Shown piece by piece: positions 50,207 to 59,468 of a stretch of 64,000 bases of DNA (within the stretch, counting starts at the first letter, position 1; each line of letters begins with the position of its first letter). Source of the DNA: Prorocentrum cordatum. Its lineage: Eukaryota > Sar > Dinophyceae > Prorocentrales > Prorocentraceae. The translations under genes and the position numbers were made by a program. The stretch lies in NCBI GenBank assembly GCA_963575745.1, contig CAUYUJ010021047.1, positions 35,001 through 99,000 on the forward strand. The letters run 5' to 3'. Below the pieces are notes generated by a model. It searched no databases. It was not told where the DNA came from and was given only the letters and a program-made list of their open reading frames with translations.

Positions 50207-51457
50207 ATGGCTCCGGCTGGCCCTGGTGAGTGGGAGCGCCGCCCGTGGGTTCAGTCATCCCGGCCCCGTCGCTGGGGGGGCACCATACCTGAGGGCGGGG
50301 GTTCGGCAGCCAAGTGGGAAAAATGGGACAGCCAGCGTGCCAAGCACGAGGAGGAATGGAAGACGGTGGCAGGTCCCAAAGGTGAAATTCTATGCCACCA
50401 CTGCGGATGCCGTAAGAACTCAAAGGGATCGATGTGCTGCAAGCATTGTGGCCAAAAGCTCGGTACTCGTCCCCAACCACTTGATGACTCTGGGGCCCCC
50501 ATGGCGTCGGACGAGTCGGGGAAGGGAGCGAGCAAGGGAAAGAAAGGGTACAAAGGCGGCAAGGGAGATCTGTTCGGTGGCAAGGGCCCAGGCAACCTCT
50601 CCACGGCACTCCCTCCTGGACCTGTTCCCGAGATTCCCCAGGCCAAGGCCCTCGAATTACAGCGTCTGGCTCGTGAGGCTGGGGACGCTGTGGGGGCCGC
50701 GCGCTATGGAGCCCTGGCGCAGAGGGCGGCGCCGCCCCCGAAGCAGTCGGGGAGGCAGAGGCTCATTGCCGCAGAGCAGAAGCAGGAGAAGCTCGAGAAA
50801 CGCCTCAACAGTGAGTTCGAGAAGCTGGAGCGCTGGCGTCGGGCGACAGATGAGCTGGCAGTCACGGTTGGGGCCCTGGCCGAGGAGCTGCAGGCTGCCG
50901 ACGACGAGGTGGCAGCCGCCCTGGTGGAGCTCCAGAGCCAGCACAGAGGGCCACCAGCGACGGAGTCCAGCGGCCTGCCGAGCATCAGCCTGCGCAAGCT
51001 CATCGACGGTGAGATGGAGCTGGCCAGCCTTTTTTCTTGTGACGATTTCATTGATGTTGAGGCTGTCAAGGGCAGCTACGAGGTGTCTGAAGAGGACCTA
51101 CGAGAGCTCGAGGATCGCAAGAACAACGTGGCGAAGCAGATGCAAGAGGTGCTGGGATCGGTATTTCGCCAAGCTCTGGAGAAGGCCAATTCCGCCCAGG
51201 ACCAGCACAAGAAGCACCTCAAACGACTCCAAGCGAAGCGACGACGCACTGCTGACGGTTGCCCTGGGGAACAAGCAGCCGCCACAGGTGGGATCGAGTC
51301 TGGACCAGGGGCCTCGCCAAGCCCAGAGACCGCGACAGCGAGCTCACCTGCCGAGGCGCCGGCTGATGCAGTTGGCAAGCCTGCCCCACAGTTGGACATT
51401 CGCTCTCGTGTCTCTGCTGACGTTGGTGTGCAGGCAGCAAAACGGTCGGGGCTTTAG
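50207..51457 (+). CDS. LINE ORF1 protein, copy B
   Basis: A 416-residue protein starting at GCGCCATGG. It has the same architecture as in copy A: Trp-rich N-terminus (EWERRPWVQ), zinc ribbon CHHCGCR...CCKHCGQKLG near residue 65-82, Gly/Lys-rich linker, and two coiled-coil stretches around 190-250 and 295-347. The C-terminus has a small insertion relative to copy A (DGCPGEQ against DDGEQ), and one residue is missing in the GGGSAAKW segment. Changes between the copies are mostly conservative, which supports real coding. Expected role: RNA binding and particle formation for the LINE transcript. Confidence 0.87.
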   Translation: MAPAGPGEWERRPWVQSSRPRRWGGTIPEGGGSAAKWEKWDSQRAKHEEEWKTVAGPKGEILCHHCGCRKNSKGSMCCKHCGQKLGTRPQPLDDSGAPMASDESGKGASKGKKGYKGGKGDLFGGKGPGNLSTALPPGPVPEIPQAKALELQRLAREAGDAVGAARYGALAQRAAPPPKQSGRQRLIAAEQKQEKLEKRLNSEFEKLERWRRATDELAVTVGALAEELQAADDEVAAALVELQSQHRGPPATESSGLPSISLRKLIDGEMELASLFSCDDFIDVEAVKGSYEVSEEDLRELEDRKNNVAKQMQEVLGSVFRQALEKANSAQDQHKKHLKRLQAKRRRTADGCPGEQAAATGGIESGPGASPSPETATASSPAEAPADAVGKPAPQLDIRSRVSADVGVQAAKRSGL

Positions 51458-52187
51458 CCACAGCGCGAGCTCGACACAAGTGGGGGCGACGTGGTCGAGT
51501 TCGGCTACTCCCTGTTCCTGGTCATCTCTCGGTGCCGTTCCTGAGAAGGCGGCCGCTAGCGTCCTCTCTCCTGAGAGGAGCAGCCTGAGTGAACCCGCCT
51601 GCCTCACGGCAGGTGCGAGTCCCAGGCGGGCAGCGGCGCTGGAGGAGCGTGCACTGACGGCGAAGTCGATTGCCACGAGCGCATCGTCGAGGCCGTCTTC
51701 TTCGGTTGAGCTGTCATCGTCGGTGTCGGGTACTCCCTGCGCTGCGGTGTCGCCGTCGGCTCCAGTGTCGGCGACTCCCTGGGCTGCGGTGTCGCCGTCG
51801 ACTTCGTGGGTGGCGTCTACCCGTTTTGTCGGATTGGAGACCAGGTGCGCCTCGAGCCTGGTCTCCTCAGAGTTAAATTGCGAGGAAGAGTGGCCACGGG
51901 CTTCGGCGACATGTCAGAGCGCCGAGAACGTGACAGCCAGTCAGAACGTAGCCGTCAAGCCCAACCAGAGCTTGGCGGCCCTCTCGTCCAAACCTTTTGT
52001 TGCACGCAGTGAGGAAATTTCAGTGTCAGAACGCGACAGCCAGGCGCTCCTCGAACCTGGCTGTCTCAGAGTAGATTGCGAGAGCCCGTCGTTGGAGTCT
52101 GGCGTTAGATCGCTAAATCCTGGGGGCAACCGATGCTCGGAGGAAGTGCCCAGCCAGGTTCAGTCGCCACTTGCTGAGTCTCGAGCC

Positions 52188-55100
52188 ATGGGAGTCAGTG
52201 TTGAGCAACCTCAGGTGGAGTCTCAAGCAGCGCTGCAGCCGAAGCAGGTCATCTCATTGTTGGAAGGGCTCCCTCCTGAGGATCGCGGTGCCCTAGGTAC
52301 GTTCAAAGTTGGCACTCTGAATGCGAATACTTGGCCAAGGGCTCGGAGCACCATGCCATGGATTGAGAAACAATGTCAGATGCCGCATGTGTTATGCATT
52401 CAGGAGACCGTGCTGGACCAGTCGGGGGAAGCAGGGGCCCATCAATGGACTCGCACTTGCTCTCGGAAGCTGGCGCTGGGAACTGCCAAGCGCACAGGAG
52501 AATCGGCCAGATCTCTTTCAGCAGGAGTGGGTTTGTCAGCGGCCATTGGCATTGGGGTGGCCAAGCTCCAGGTTCCTGAGAGGTGGCAGCACCGTGTTGT
52601 GATGAGGCTCATGACGGTTGGCGCTCACTCGTGGATCATCATCGGCTCAGTCTACGGCGTCGACTCGATCGGCCCCAAGGGCGAGAACCTGGAGCTGCTG
52701 GAGTTCCTCAGTGCCTTCCTGGGGGCGCAGCGTTTCCCTTTCCTGCTAGGAGGTGACTGGAACCTAGAACCTGAGGAGATCATGGAGCTAGGATGGCTGG
52801 ACCTGGCAACCGCCACCATCTTCGCACCTGGCCTCCCAACCTGCAATGGCAAGGAGTATGACTACTTCATTGGCTCCCAGGCTCTGGACGCCTTCCCCAT
52901 GTCGGTGGAGGCCAGGGTGGACACGCCGATCTCGCCACACTGCTACGTTGAGATCAAGCTGGAGGGCCTCAGGGACGAGCCCTTTGTCTGGGTCGAGGCG
53001 CCCCCGCGAGCCTTTCCTCTGGCCGACCAGGAGGCCAAGAGGAAAGCCAGGGAGAAGGCAAAGAGTGCCAAGGTGACCGACCTCACCTCGACCACGGAAC
53101 CGCCTATGGCACCTGTGCTTGACGAGTGGCAACTGGACGCCCCCGTGAACTCAGTCGAGGATGCGGCAGCGATGTGGTTCAAGGCGGCTGAGAAGTACCT
53201 GGTGCAGTTGTTCGAGATTCCGTTCTCGGACAGGAGGCTCTACGTTGGCAGGGAGAAGGGCGTGGTTCTCAAGAAGAAGAGGCTGGTGGACTGTGCGAAG
53301 GCTATCCTAGAGCGCCACGACGAGTCGGACACCAGAGCTTGGCTGAGTGCCCTCAGGCTATGGGATGCCCTATGTGTGGCATCGTCAGCTCCGTCTGGTT
53401 CGAAAGCAGGCAGGCCAGAGCACTCCGCGAGGTGCGAGAGACAGCTGCTGGCCCTGAAGCTCCCTGAGGCCATCTCGGATTCCCCCTCCCTGCAGGCGAA
53501 GGATGTCCAGAAGTGGGTCGCCTTGGCCAAGAGAGGAGGTCAGTTGTCTGCCTGGTTTCGAACTGTTCTAGCGGAGGAGGTGGATGTGCGCAGACGCAAG
53601 GACTCACAGGCCAGGAGTAAGGCCTGGAGAGAGTTCGGCGACCTCGCAGCTGATGGCTCTGGCAGGCTAGCGCACGCGATTTCCAGGCCCAAGCTGTTGG
53701 AGGAGGCGCCCTCGCTGGCCAAAGGCAAGCCCCATGGTCTGGTGGGAGCTGCTGCGATCACGGCGGTGCTGGAGGAATGGGAAGAGCTGTGGATCTCTGA
53801 CGACAGGGCCCAGGAGGCAGCGCCGTCTGACTGGAGTTACCCGTGGAAGCTCGACCAGATCTCGGAGGACCAGATCGTCCAGGTCTGCCGCTCCTTTGGC
53901 TATTCCACTGGTCTAGGCTGGGACAACTTTCACATGAGGTTGGTAAGCTTCCTGGATGGAGTGTTTGTTCGGAGGCTCCAAGTGATTATTTCAAGTTGGG
54001 AGCGCAATCCGCACTGTGAACGCATGTGGGTCACGATCAATGTATTTCTGCCTAAACCAGGAGGAGGTACACGCCCGATCGGGCTCCTTTGCTTCTGGGC
54101 GCGCATTTGGAGCAGATGCAGGAGGCAGTATGTCAAAGGTTGGGAGGCGTCGGTTGATGCGAAGTTTTTCTGGGGAAAGGATGCCACGACCAGTTGTGAC
54201 AAAGCGGCGTACGTACACAATATGCTTGCCTGCTACGCCAGAAGGAAGAGGCTGTCGGCCATAACTGTGTTCTATGACATCCGCAAGTTCTACGAGAATG
54301 TCAGTCATCAGCAGCTAAGAGAAGCAGCAGAGCACTACAACTTCGACGGCGCCTTGCTGAAGGCGCTCTGCTGCCTGTATCGAGCGCCACGCCGTGCGCG
54401 CTGGACAGGAGGCACGAGCAGAGTCAGTCATCCGAATGGAACTATCGTGGCTGGCTGCAGTGCGGCAACGGGAGTGGCGAAACTGATGACCTTGTGCCTC
54501 CTCAAGCGCCTGGCTGAGGAGACGCCTCCGTGTCGTGCGTTGAATGTGGTGGACGATTTGACGACGCATACCATCGGAGGCCCAAGGACGGTTGTTGAGA
54601 ACACGGTCAAGAGTTTCGAGATTGTCACCTCGGAGCTGGACTCGAGGAAGTTGCCAATTAATTGGGACAAGACTAGATTCATGATGTCCGATCACTCCCA
54701 GCTGCCTGCGTTGGTACAGGATCCCAGGTGGAGGCTATCGGACGACAAGCTGGTCATCGCCCACCGCGACCTCGGCGGCGACTCGCTGGACGGCAGGGCG
54801 AGGCGAGTCGGCACGCAGGCGTCGAGAATTGAGGCCGCCCGCAGCACTGCAGTTGCCCTACGACAGCTGGGGCAGAGTGAAAAGCATAGTAGAGTTTATC
54901 GTGTGGGCGCGCTGGCTAAAGCTTCTTGGGGATCCCACATCTTGGGGATCCCGCCGACCACCCTCCATAAGCTTAGGGTCCAAGCTGCGAGATCCTGGGG
55001 CCCTCTTCTTCCTGGCACTTCCCTGGGCTTCAGGTTTCTTTCGGCCGCTCGCCTCTGGCTCAGGGACCCGCTTTTGGTGACGGTGACGTCGGCTGTAAAG

Positions 55101-57137
55101 GAATTCGTCAGCGTTTGGTGGGCCGGCTCGATTTCTAAACCAGTGTTGGAAGCTTGTGTCCAGGACGCCCTGGCGGTCCAGGGGAGTAGGGCCCCCTGGG
55201 GCCAAGTCCGCCAGCCTGTTGCTGCGCTTTTCCTGCAGCTTGCTCGGATCCGCTGGAGTTTCGATGTGTCTCGATTAGCCCTGGTTGACGACCTCAACCG
55301 TGTGTGGTCAATTGATCGGTTTTCGCCCAAGTTTTTCACCCTTCTCCTGCGAGGCTCGGTCGTTCGGGCCATTGAGCGGGAGGAGCAGTTGAAACAATTT
55401 GATTTCGGGATGTGGAGCGGCCCAGTGTTCTGGCAGCCCATTCATCAGCTTCTAGGGCGGAAATGTTCGGAGTCGTGGACGAAGTCGCACAAGGCAGCTC
55501 TTTCAGCTCTGTGTGCGAATGTGTACTGGTGCCAGCACAGAGTGTGCGAGCATAGTCCAGAGGCCCCTGACCAATGCCAGCTGTGCAGAGATGGTAGAGG
55601 CACGTTGTACCATCGCAGGTTTCAGTGCGTTGCCTTCGCTCCCTGGCGGCGCGAGAACCTGGATCCCGTGGTTGCTAAGGCGGCTCGTGCGGTTGGCCAT
55701 CTCCCCACTCCTGCTGGGGAACTTTTTAGCAGATGTCTTTTCCCCAACCCTGCGGCCTGGGTGGAGCGACCCCCCCGCGACCCGCAGGACCCGTGCACCA
55801 GGCACTTTCAGTGGCCTCAGGACGGCCCCTTGTTTATTCCTGAGGGGGCTCATGTGTTCACGGACGGGTCGGGCTTTGAAGGGAAGCTCACAGGACTCGG
55901 GACCGCGGGTTGGGCTGTTGTGGTGCTGGACAGGCAGGGTAGGACCCTCGCTGCCCTTTTTGGTGTCGTGCCGATCGGGGAAGCGCCTGGGCAACAGGCA
56001 CGCGACGGCGAGGATTTCGCTGTGCTGATGCTCTCCCGCCGTTCGGTCCTCTCCTCAGGTGTCTCGCTTCATGTGGACTGTGCGGCCACGGTCGGTTGCC
56101 TTCGAAACCTCGCGGGGGCAGCTGGTGCGTCGTCGGCCCGAGCCCACTGGTGGGCTGAGATTGGGGACCGTTTGGAGGGCTTGGCAGTGCATCAGATCCC
56201 GTCTCACTCGTCGATGGTTGATGTTAGGGAAGGCCGTATCACTGAAATGCAGCGTTTCGGGAACTCGGAGGCGGACAGACTCGCCAAGGAAGGAGCTGAG
56301 CCATTCCGAATTTCGATTGAGGACCGCCAATTTGTGACTGGATATGCAGAGCTTGTCCGACGTGTCGGGCTGTACAGTGCCAGGCAGCAGGCTGAGTGTA
56401 GGGATTTGGCCCTGAACGATCATCAAGGGTTGGAATGGCTCGGCTACGTCCTCCTGGATGCGGTCCCTGGCTTCCCCCTTCCTGGTTCGGACCCTGGGGG
56501 TGGTGAGCCAAGTGCGCCTAGCGGTGTGCCTCAGGTTGCGCCTGGTGCGGGGGAAGCCCCTGGCGAGGCCCCTGGTGCGGTTTCTGGTGAGCCGCCTCCC
56601 GAGAACCCCCCGACCCCAGGAGCATGGCTCCAGCTGGGGCACTCCCTTGAGCAGGGGGTGGTATATGAGTCGGATGGCTGCACGTATCACGATACGATGC
56701 TGTGTTGCACGGCTTGTGGTGCAATGGCACATTCCAGCACGAAACGGGGGAATCTTCGGTTGAGGTGTCGTCCTGTCGCGTCTGGGGGACGGGGGTTTTA
56801 CCTTGACCGATTTCGTGCTGGAAGATATCCTGCCCATAGGAATCCTAAAGGGCTCACTATGGCGTACACGGGTGCCCCCTCTCTTGAGGTTCGCTCGGAG
56901 TGGAGGCCCTTCTTTGAGGCCTGGTCCCAGGGCCGCGACCGCCCTCCGAGAATAGCTCGGGGTGCCCAGCCCTCGCGCCGCGAGGGTCCCGCTGCCGACC
57001 GTGCGCGAGGCCTCGCCATGCTCGGCCTGGCGCGGGCGGAGGTCGTGGAGCTAGGGGCCGAGGTCGAGGCCAGGCGCTGGAGAGGCGTTCTTCCCGAGGA
57101 GGAGGAGGATCTCTTCGGCTGCCTAGGCCCCTCCTAA
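52188..57137 (+). CDS. LINE ORF2 polyprotein, copy B (endonuclease, reverse transcriptase, RNase H)
   Basis: 1649 residues from the ATG at 52188. AP-type endonuclease from about residue 40 (VGTLNANTW) with CIQET, GGDWN (near 187), YDYF and SPHC. Reverse transcriptase about 615-800: FLPKPGGGTRPIGL, motif A FYDIRKFYENVSH (near 694), motif B GCSAATGVAK, motif C VVDD (near 786) instead of the usual YADD, then LPINWDKTRF. Cys/His knuckle near 1116 (CEH...CQLC...YHRRFQC). RNase H about 1224-1370 with FTDGSG, EDFAVLM, DCAATVG and NSEADRLAKEGA. C-terminal zinc ribbon about 1490-1535 (CCTACG...RCRP). ORF2 is in the +1 frame relative to ORF1. The start is uncertain: this codon is AAG in copy A, while copy A's nearest ATG is CAA here. 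The ORF2 frame is open back through ORF1, so a frameshift fusion is possible. Confidence 0.9.
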   Translation: MGVSVEQPQVESQAALQPKQVISLLEGLPPEDRGALGTFKVGTLNANTWPRARSTMPWIEKQCQMPHVLCIQETVLDQSGEAGAHQWTRTCSRKLALGTAKRTGESARSLSAGVGLSAAIGIGVAKLQVPERWQHRVVMRLMTVGAHSWIIIGSVYGVDSIGPKGENLELLEFLSAFLGAQRFPFLLGGDWNLEPEEIMELGWLDLATATIFAPGLPTCNGKEYDYFIGSQALDAFPMSVEARVDTPISPHCYVEIKLEGLRDEPFVWVEAPPRAFPLADQEAKRKAREKAKSAKVTDLTSTTEPPMAPVLDEWQLDAPVNSVEDAAAMWFKAAEKYLVQLFEIPFSDRRLYVGREKGVVLKKKRLVDCAKAILERHDESDTRAWLSALRLWDALCVASSAPSGSKAGRPEHSARCERQLLALKLPEAISDSPSLQAKDVQKWVALAKRGGQLSAWFRTVLAEEVDVRRRKDSQARSKAWREFGDLAADGSGRLAHAISRPKLLEEAPSLAKGKPHGLVGAAAITAVLEEWEELWISDDRAQEAAPSDWSYPWKLDQISEDQIVQVCRSFGYSTGLGWDNFHMRLVSFLDGVFVRRLQVIISSWERNPHCERMWVTINVFLPKPGGGTRPIGLLCFWARIWSRCRRQYVKGWEASVDAKFFWGKDATTSCDKAAYVHNMLACYARRKRLSAITVFYDIRKFYENVSHQQLREAAEHYNFDGALLKALCCLYRAPRRARWTGGTSRVSHPNGTIVAGCSAATGVAKLMTLCLLKRLAEETPPCRALNVVDDLTTHTIGGPRTVVENTVKSFEIVTSELDSRKLPINWDKTRFMMSDHSQLPALVQDPRWRLSDDKLVIAHRDLGGDSLDGRARRVGTQASRIEAARSTAVALRQLGQSEKHSRVYRVGALAKASWGSHILGIPPTTLHKLRVQAARSWGPLLPGTSLGFRFLSAARLWLRDPLLVTVTSAVKEFVSVWWAGSISKPVLEACVQDALAVQGSRAPWGQVRQPVAALFLQLARIRWSFDVSRLALVDDLNRVWSIDRFSPKFFTLLLRGSVVRAIEREEQLKQFDFGMWSGPVFWQPIHQLLGRKCSESWTKSHKAALSALCANVYWCQHRVCEHSPEAPDQCQLCRDGRGTLYHRRFQCVAFAPWRRENLDPVVAKAARAVGHLPTPAGELFSRCLFPNPAAWVERPPRDPQDPCTRHFQWPQDGPLFIPEGAHVFTDGSGFEGKLTGLGTAGWAVVVLDRQGRTLAALFGVVPIGEAPGQQARDGEDFAVLMLSRRSVLSSGVSLHVDCAATVGCLRNLAGAAGASSARAHWWAEIGDRLEGLAVHQIPSHSSMVDVREGRITEMQRFGNSEADRLAKEGAEPFRISIEDRQFVTGYAELVRRVGLYSARQQAECRDLALNDHQGLEWLGYVLLDAVPGFPLPGSDPGGGEPSAPSGVPQVAPGAGEAPGEAPGAVSGEPPPENPPTPGAWLQLGHSLEQGVVYESDGCTYHDTMLCCTACGAMAHSSTKRGNLRLRCRPVASGGRGFYLDRFRAGRYPAHRNPKGLTMAYTGAPSLEVRSEWRPFFEAWSQGRDRPPRIARGAQPSRREGPAADRARGLAMLGLARAEVVELGAEVEARRWRGVLPEEEEDLFGCLGPS

Positions 57138-57192
57138 CTTGTTTGTTTTTTGTTGCATGCGAATTGGGTCACTCCCTTCGTGGTCGTGGGCG

Positions 57193-57204
57193 TCCTCTTC
57201 GCTC
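57193..57204 (+). repeat. Target-site duplication of LINE copy B, right
   Basis: TCCTCTTCGCTC directly after the LINE's GGGCG end; identical to 50038-50049. Confidence 0.85.
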
Positions 57205-57842
57205 CCCTCCTCCCTCCTCCCTTTTCCTCCTCTCCTTCTCCCTCCTATGCCCCTTTTAGCCTGGGCGTCGCCATTCAGGCTTCTCCGCAGCGGGCTGGGG
57301 GATCGAGGCCTTCCGAGGTATTTGTTGGCTCCTTCTCTGATGGATTCGGATGATTTCGCCTGAGGTTTTCGAAGATCTTCGTCTGAGGTTTTCGGAGACC
57401 CCCAGCGCCGGACTGTCTCCGAGCAGCTGCGGCCCGCCGAGAGCGTTTCGGGGTGCCCTGATCTTCCCAAACGGCCGCTGAAGCCTATGCCTCCCAGATG
57501 TGGTCCGTGAAGATGGGGTCGGAGGATCGCGCCGCATCGACGATGCCTCGACGAGGCGGCTTGATGAGGAGCCCGATTTTCCCCACGCCGACGTCGCGGA
57601 TGTGTCGCCGATGTATCGCCGATGCATCGCCGATACGTCGGCGATGCGGCGCGATCCATCGAGCTCATCTATTCGGAACCCGTCTGGGAGTCCTCTGTGA
57701 AGGGCCGCCGAGTGCTGACGAGTGCTCGCTTCCACGAAGGAAACGGGTCCTGAGAGTGTTTGTCCCGTCTTCACGCTCCCGGGGCCCTTCCCAAGCCCCA
57801 GGACCGTCAGAACATGGTTCGGGACAATGAGATGGTCTTCCA
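57205..57842. other. CCT-rich flank, then a GGGGTCGGAGGATCG-family unit
   Basis: 57205-57245 continues the pyrimidine tract. 57512-57670 has GGGGTCGGAGGATCGCGCCG, several CGCCGATG/CATCGCCGAT units and an inverted GATGCGGCGCGATCCATCGA, related to the hairpin at 41027-41134. No gene. Confidence 0.55.
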
Positions 57843-58038
57843 GCCTCGCGGAGAGAGGGGGTGGGGAGAGGGGGGAAGGCTTCTTAGAGGCACCCCTGCT
57901 TCTTAGAAAGCGCACCCCGGCTTCTTAGAAGGCGCGGGCGGCGCGGGGCCTCTCTGTAGATGTAAGGTTGGCGCCTTCTAAGAAGCAGCCTCCTTCTAAG
58001 ACGCCTCCCCCCTCCCCCTTCCCCTTGTGCGCGCCGCC
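57843..58038 (+). mobile_element. R5 inverted-repeat element, copy 2
   Basis: It shares with 35772-35942, in order: AGAGGGGGTGGGG, CTTCTTAGAGGCACCCCTGC, GGCGCGGG, TGTAGATGTAAGGTTGGCGC, CTTCTAAGAAGCAGCC and CCCTTGTGCGCGCCGC. It is longer by an extra CTTCTTAGAAAGCGC unit. Confidence 0.75.
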
Positions 58039-58273
58039 ACGTCTTGAGGAAGGCCCCGTGGTCCATGACAAGTTGTTCCTGCGGATTATATTGCCTCATT
58101 CAGGCGATCGCATACATGGATCAAGGGGGCGTGGATTAGCGACGGGTCCCGTTTCCATGGGAAATCGTGGATGTCCGCCGCCGAACGAGGTGGCACCGGC
58201 CGCATGTTGGGGAGGGCACCTACCCCGATCCATGGATTTGGCGACCGCGCGCCAAATCCATGGATCGCGAATC

Positions 58274-58426
58274 CTAAGTCGGGCGTGTCCCTCTAGGAAT
58301 ATTCAAAAATTGTCCAAAGATTTTCGGGAGACGATTTTTCAAACATGTTTGATCACTCGGGGGTATTTTTTGAGTATATTTATTGTTCGTCGAAAATTGG
58401 CCTGTAGGGGGACATGCCCGACCTAA
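58274..58426 (+). mobile_element. MITE-8 copy i
   Basis: The left end CTAAGTCGGGCGTGTCCCTC and right end GGGGGACATGCCCGACCTAA are inverted. Flanking octamers CGCGAATC and CGCTAATC agree at 7 of 8. A short deletion removes ACAGG from the left arm. Confidence 0.88.
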
Positions 58427-59127
58427 CGCTAATCCATGTTTGCGCGCCCCCGATTCTTGACAAATGACGTGGACCAACGACGACCTGCGACGGCTCCGAC
58501 GACATTGACTCGCCCACGCGCCAGAGGCCAGCACCGTGAGGTCCTGCAGCAGCTGCGGCGTGCAAGGACGCCTGGCGGGGTGGGGCGATTTCGCCGCCGC
58601 TTGTCGTCGTTGCCGTCGTTCGTGGTCGTCCATCATCACCGAGCGCGTTCCACTACTTACAAAGTGCCTACTCGCAAACGTCCGAAAAACAGATGTTTGC
58701 ATCGAGGTAATATATCGTACATCGCCCGCAGCGGATTCAGGCCAGTTGCGCGTGGTCACCTTGCGAGTCGTGGAACGCGCTTGTCCTCCACCATCCGCCG
58801 GCGTCGATCGCCGCCGTCGTCCTCGGCGTCGGGCGTCGGCGTCGTCCTGGGCGTCGCTGTCGATCGGCGGCGTCGTCCGTCGGCCGTCGCCGGCTTCGTC
58901 CCCGTCGTCCGTCGGCGTCCGTTGGCGTCGCCGCCGTCGCCGCCGTCGCGCGAGAGCGTGCGCGGGGGGGGTGCGGCGGACGCCGCGGCGGGGGCCGCCG
59001 CCCGCGGCGGCCCTCGGCGGCGGCCCCCGCGGCGGCGCGGCGGCGGCCCCTCGGCGGCCCGCGGCGGCGCTCGGAGGCCCACGGCGGCGCCGCCTGCTTC
59101 CGCGGACGCCATGCCCTTGTTCAGCGT
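58427..59127. other. GC-rich unassigned stretch, (CGG)/(GTC)-rich in its second half
   Basis: 58790-59095 is dominated by GTCGGCG and GGCGGC units. Open frames on both strands are compositional. CTCGCAAACGTCC near 58673 and TTGCGAGTCGTG near 58761 show weak inversion. No gene. Confidence 0.45.
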
Positions 59128-59468
59128 AGGGAAAGGTACTCCAGATGTCGTAATAAAAGGGAGGGGGTCTGGACCCTCCAAGACAAGCCATTTCAGACCT
59201 CCCCCGTGGGAGAACCCTCCAAAACATCGTCCCCAGACCCCCCAGGCCCTCCAAGATAGCCTGGAAGAGACCCCCCCCGAAATGAGACCCCCCTCCCTTT
59301 ATCACGAAATCTGGAGTACCCATGGCGCTACCCTAGTCGGCCGACTTTCCCCGTATGGGGCCTCCTGGGAGGCCCTCGTCGCCAGCGCTGGATTCGCCTC
59401 GCAATGTTGGTCAGAGCGCACCAAGGGAAAGGTCCGGGGAGTAGCGTCATCGGCACCTTTTGGTTACC
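59128..59468 (+). mobile_element. R4 element, copy 4, interrupted by MITE-TA copy 3
   Basis: The left end GTAGGGAAAGG-TA is separated from TA-CCCATGGCGCTACCC by the MITE. Without the insert, the sequence reads like the uninterrupted left end GGAAAGGTACCCATGCCTCT of copy 2. The rest continues GGCCTCCTGGGAGGCC, GCTGGATTCGCC, GGTCAGAGCGCACC, GGGGAGTAGCGTCATCGGCA, TTTTGGTTACC. Confidence 0.8.
59137..59318 (+). mobile_element. MITE-TA copy 3, nested in R4
   Basis: TA-CTCCAGATGTCGTAATAAA on the left and TTTATCACGAAATCTGGAG-TA on the right, 182 bp with the TA pair. The interior is almost identical to copy 2. Insertion was at the TA of GGTACC in the R4 host sequence. Confidence 0.92.

Larger units (their letters stand above)
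50050..57192 (+). mobile_element. LINE copy B (7.1 kb, full length, intact ORFs)
   Basis: The non-LTR retrotransposon runs from the spliced leader to GTGGTCGTGGGCG and is flanked by the 12-bp duplication TCCTCTTCGCTC. Order: SL (22 nt), 5' leader to 50206, ORF1 (50207-51457), Ser/Ala-rich linker in the ORF2 frame, ORF2 to TAA at 57135-57137, and a 55-nt 3' UTR containing CTTGTTTGTTTTTTGTTGCATGC. There is no poly-A tail. The pre-insertion site is a TCC-rich pyrimidine tract, as for copy A. With both ORFs open and a clear duplication, this copy looks young and may be capable of encoding active proteins. Confidence 0.95.
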
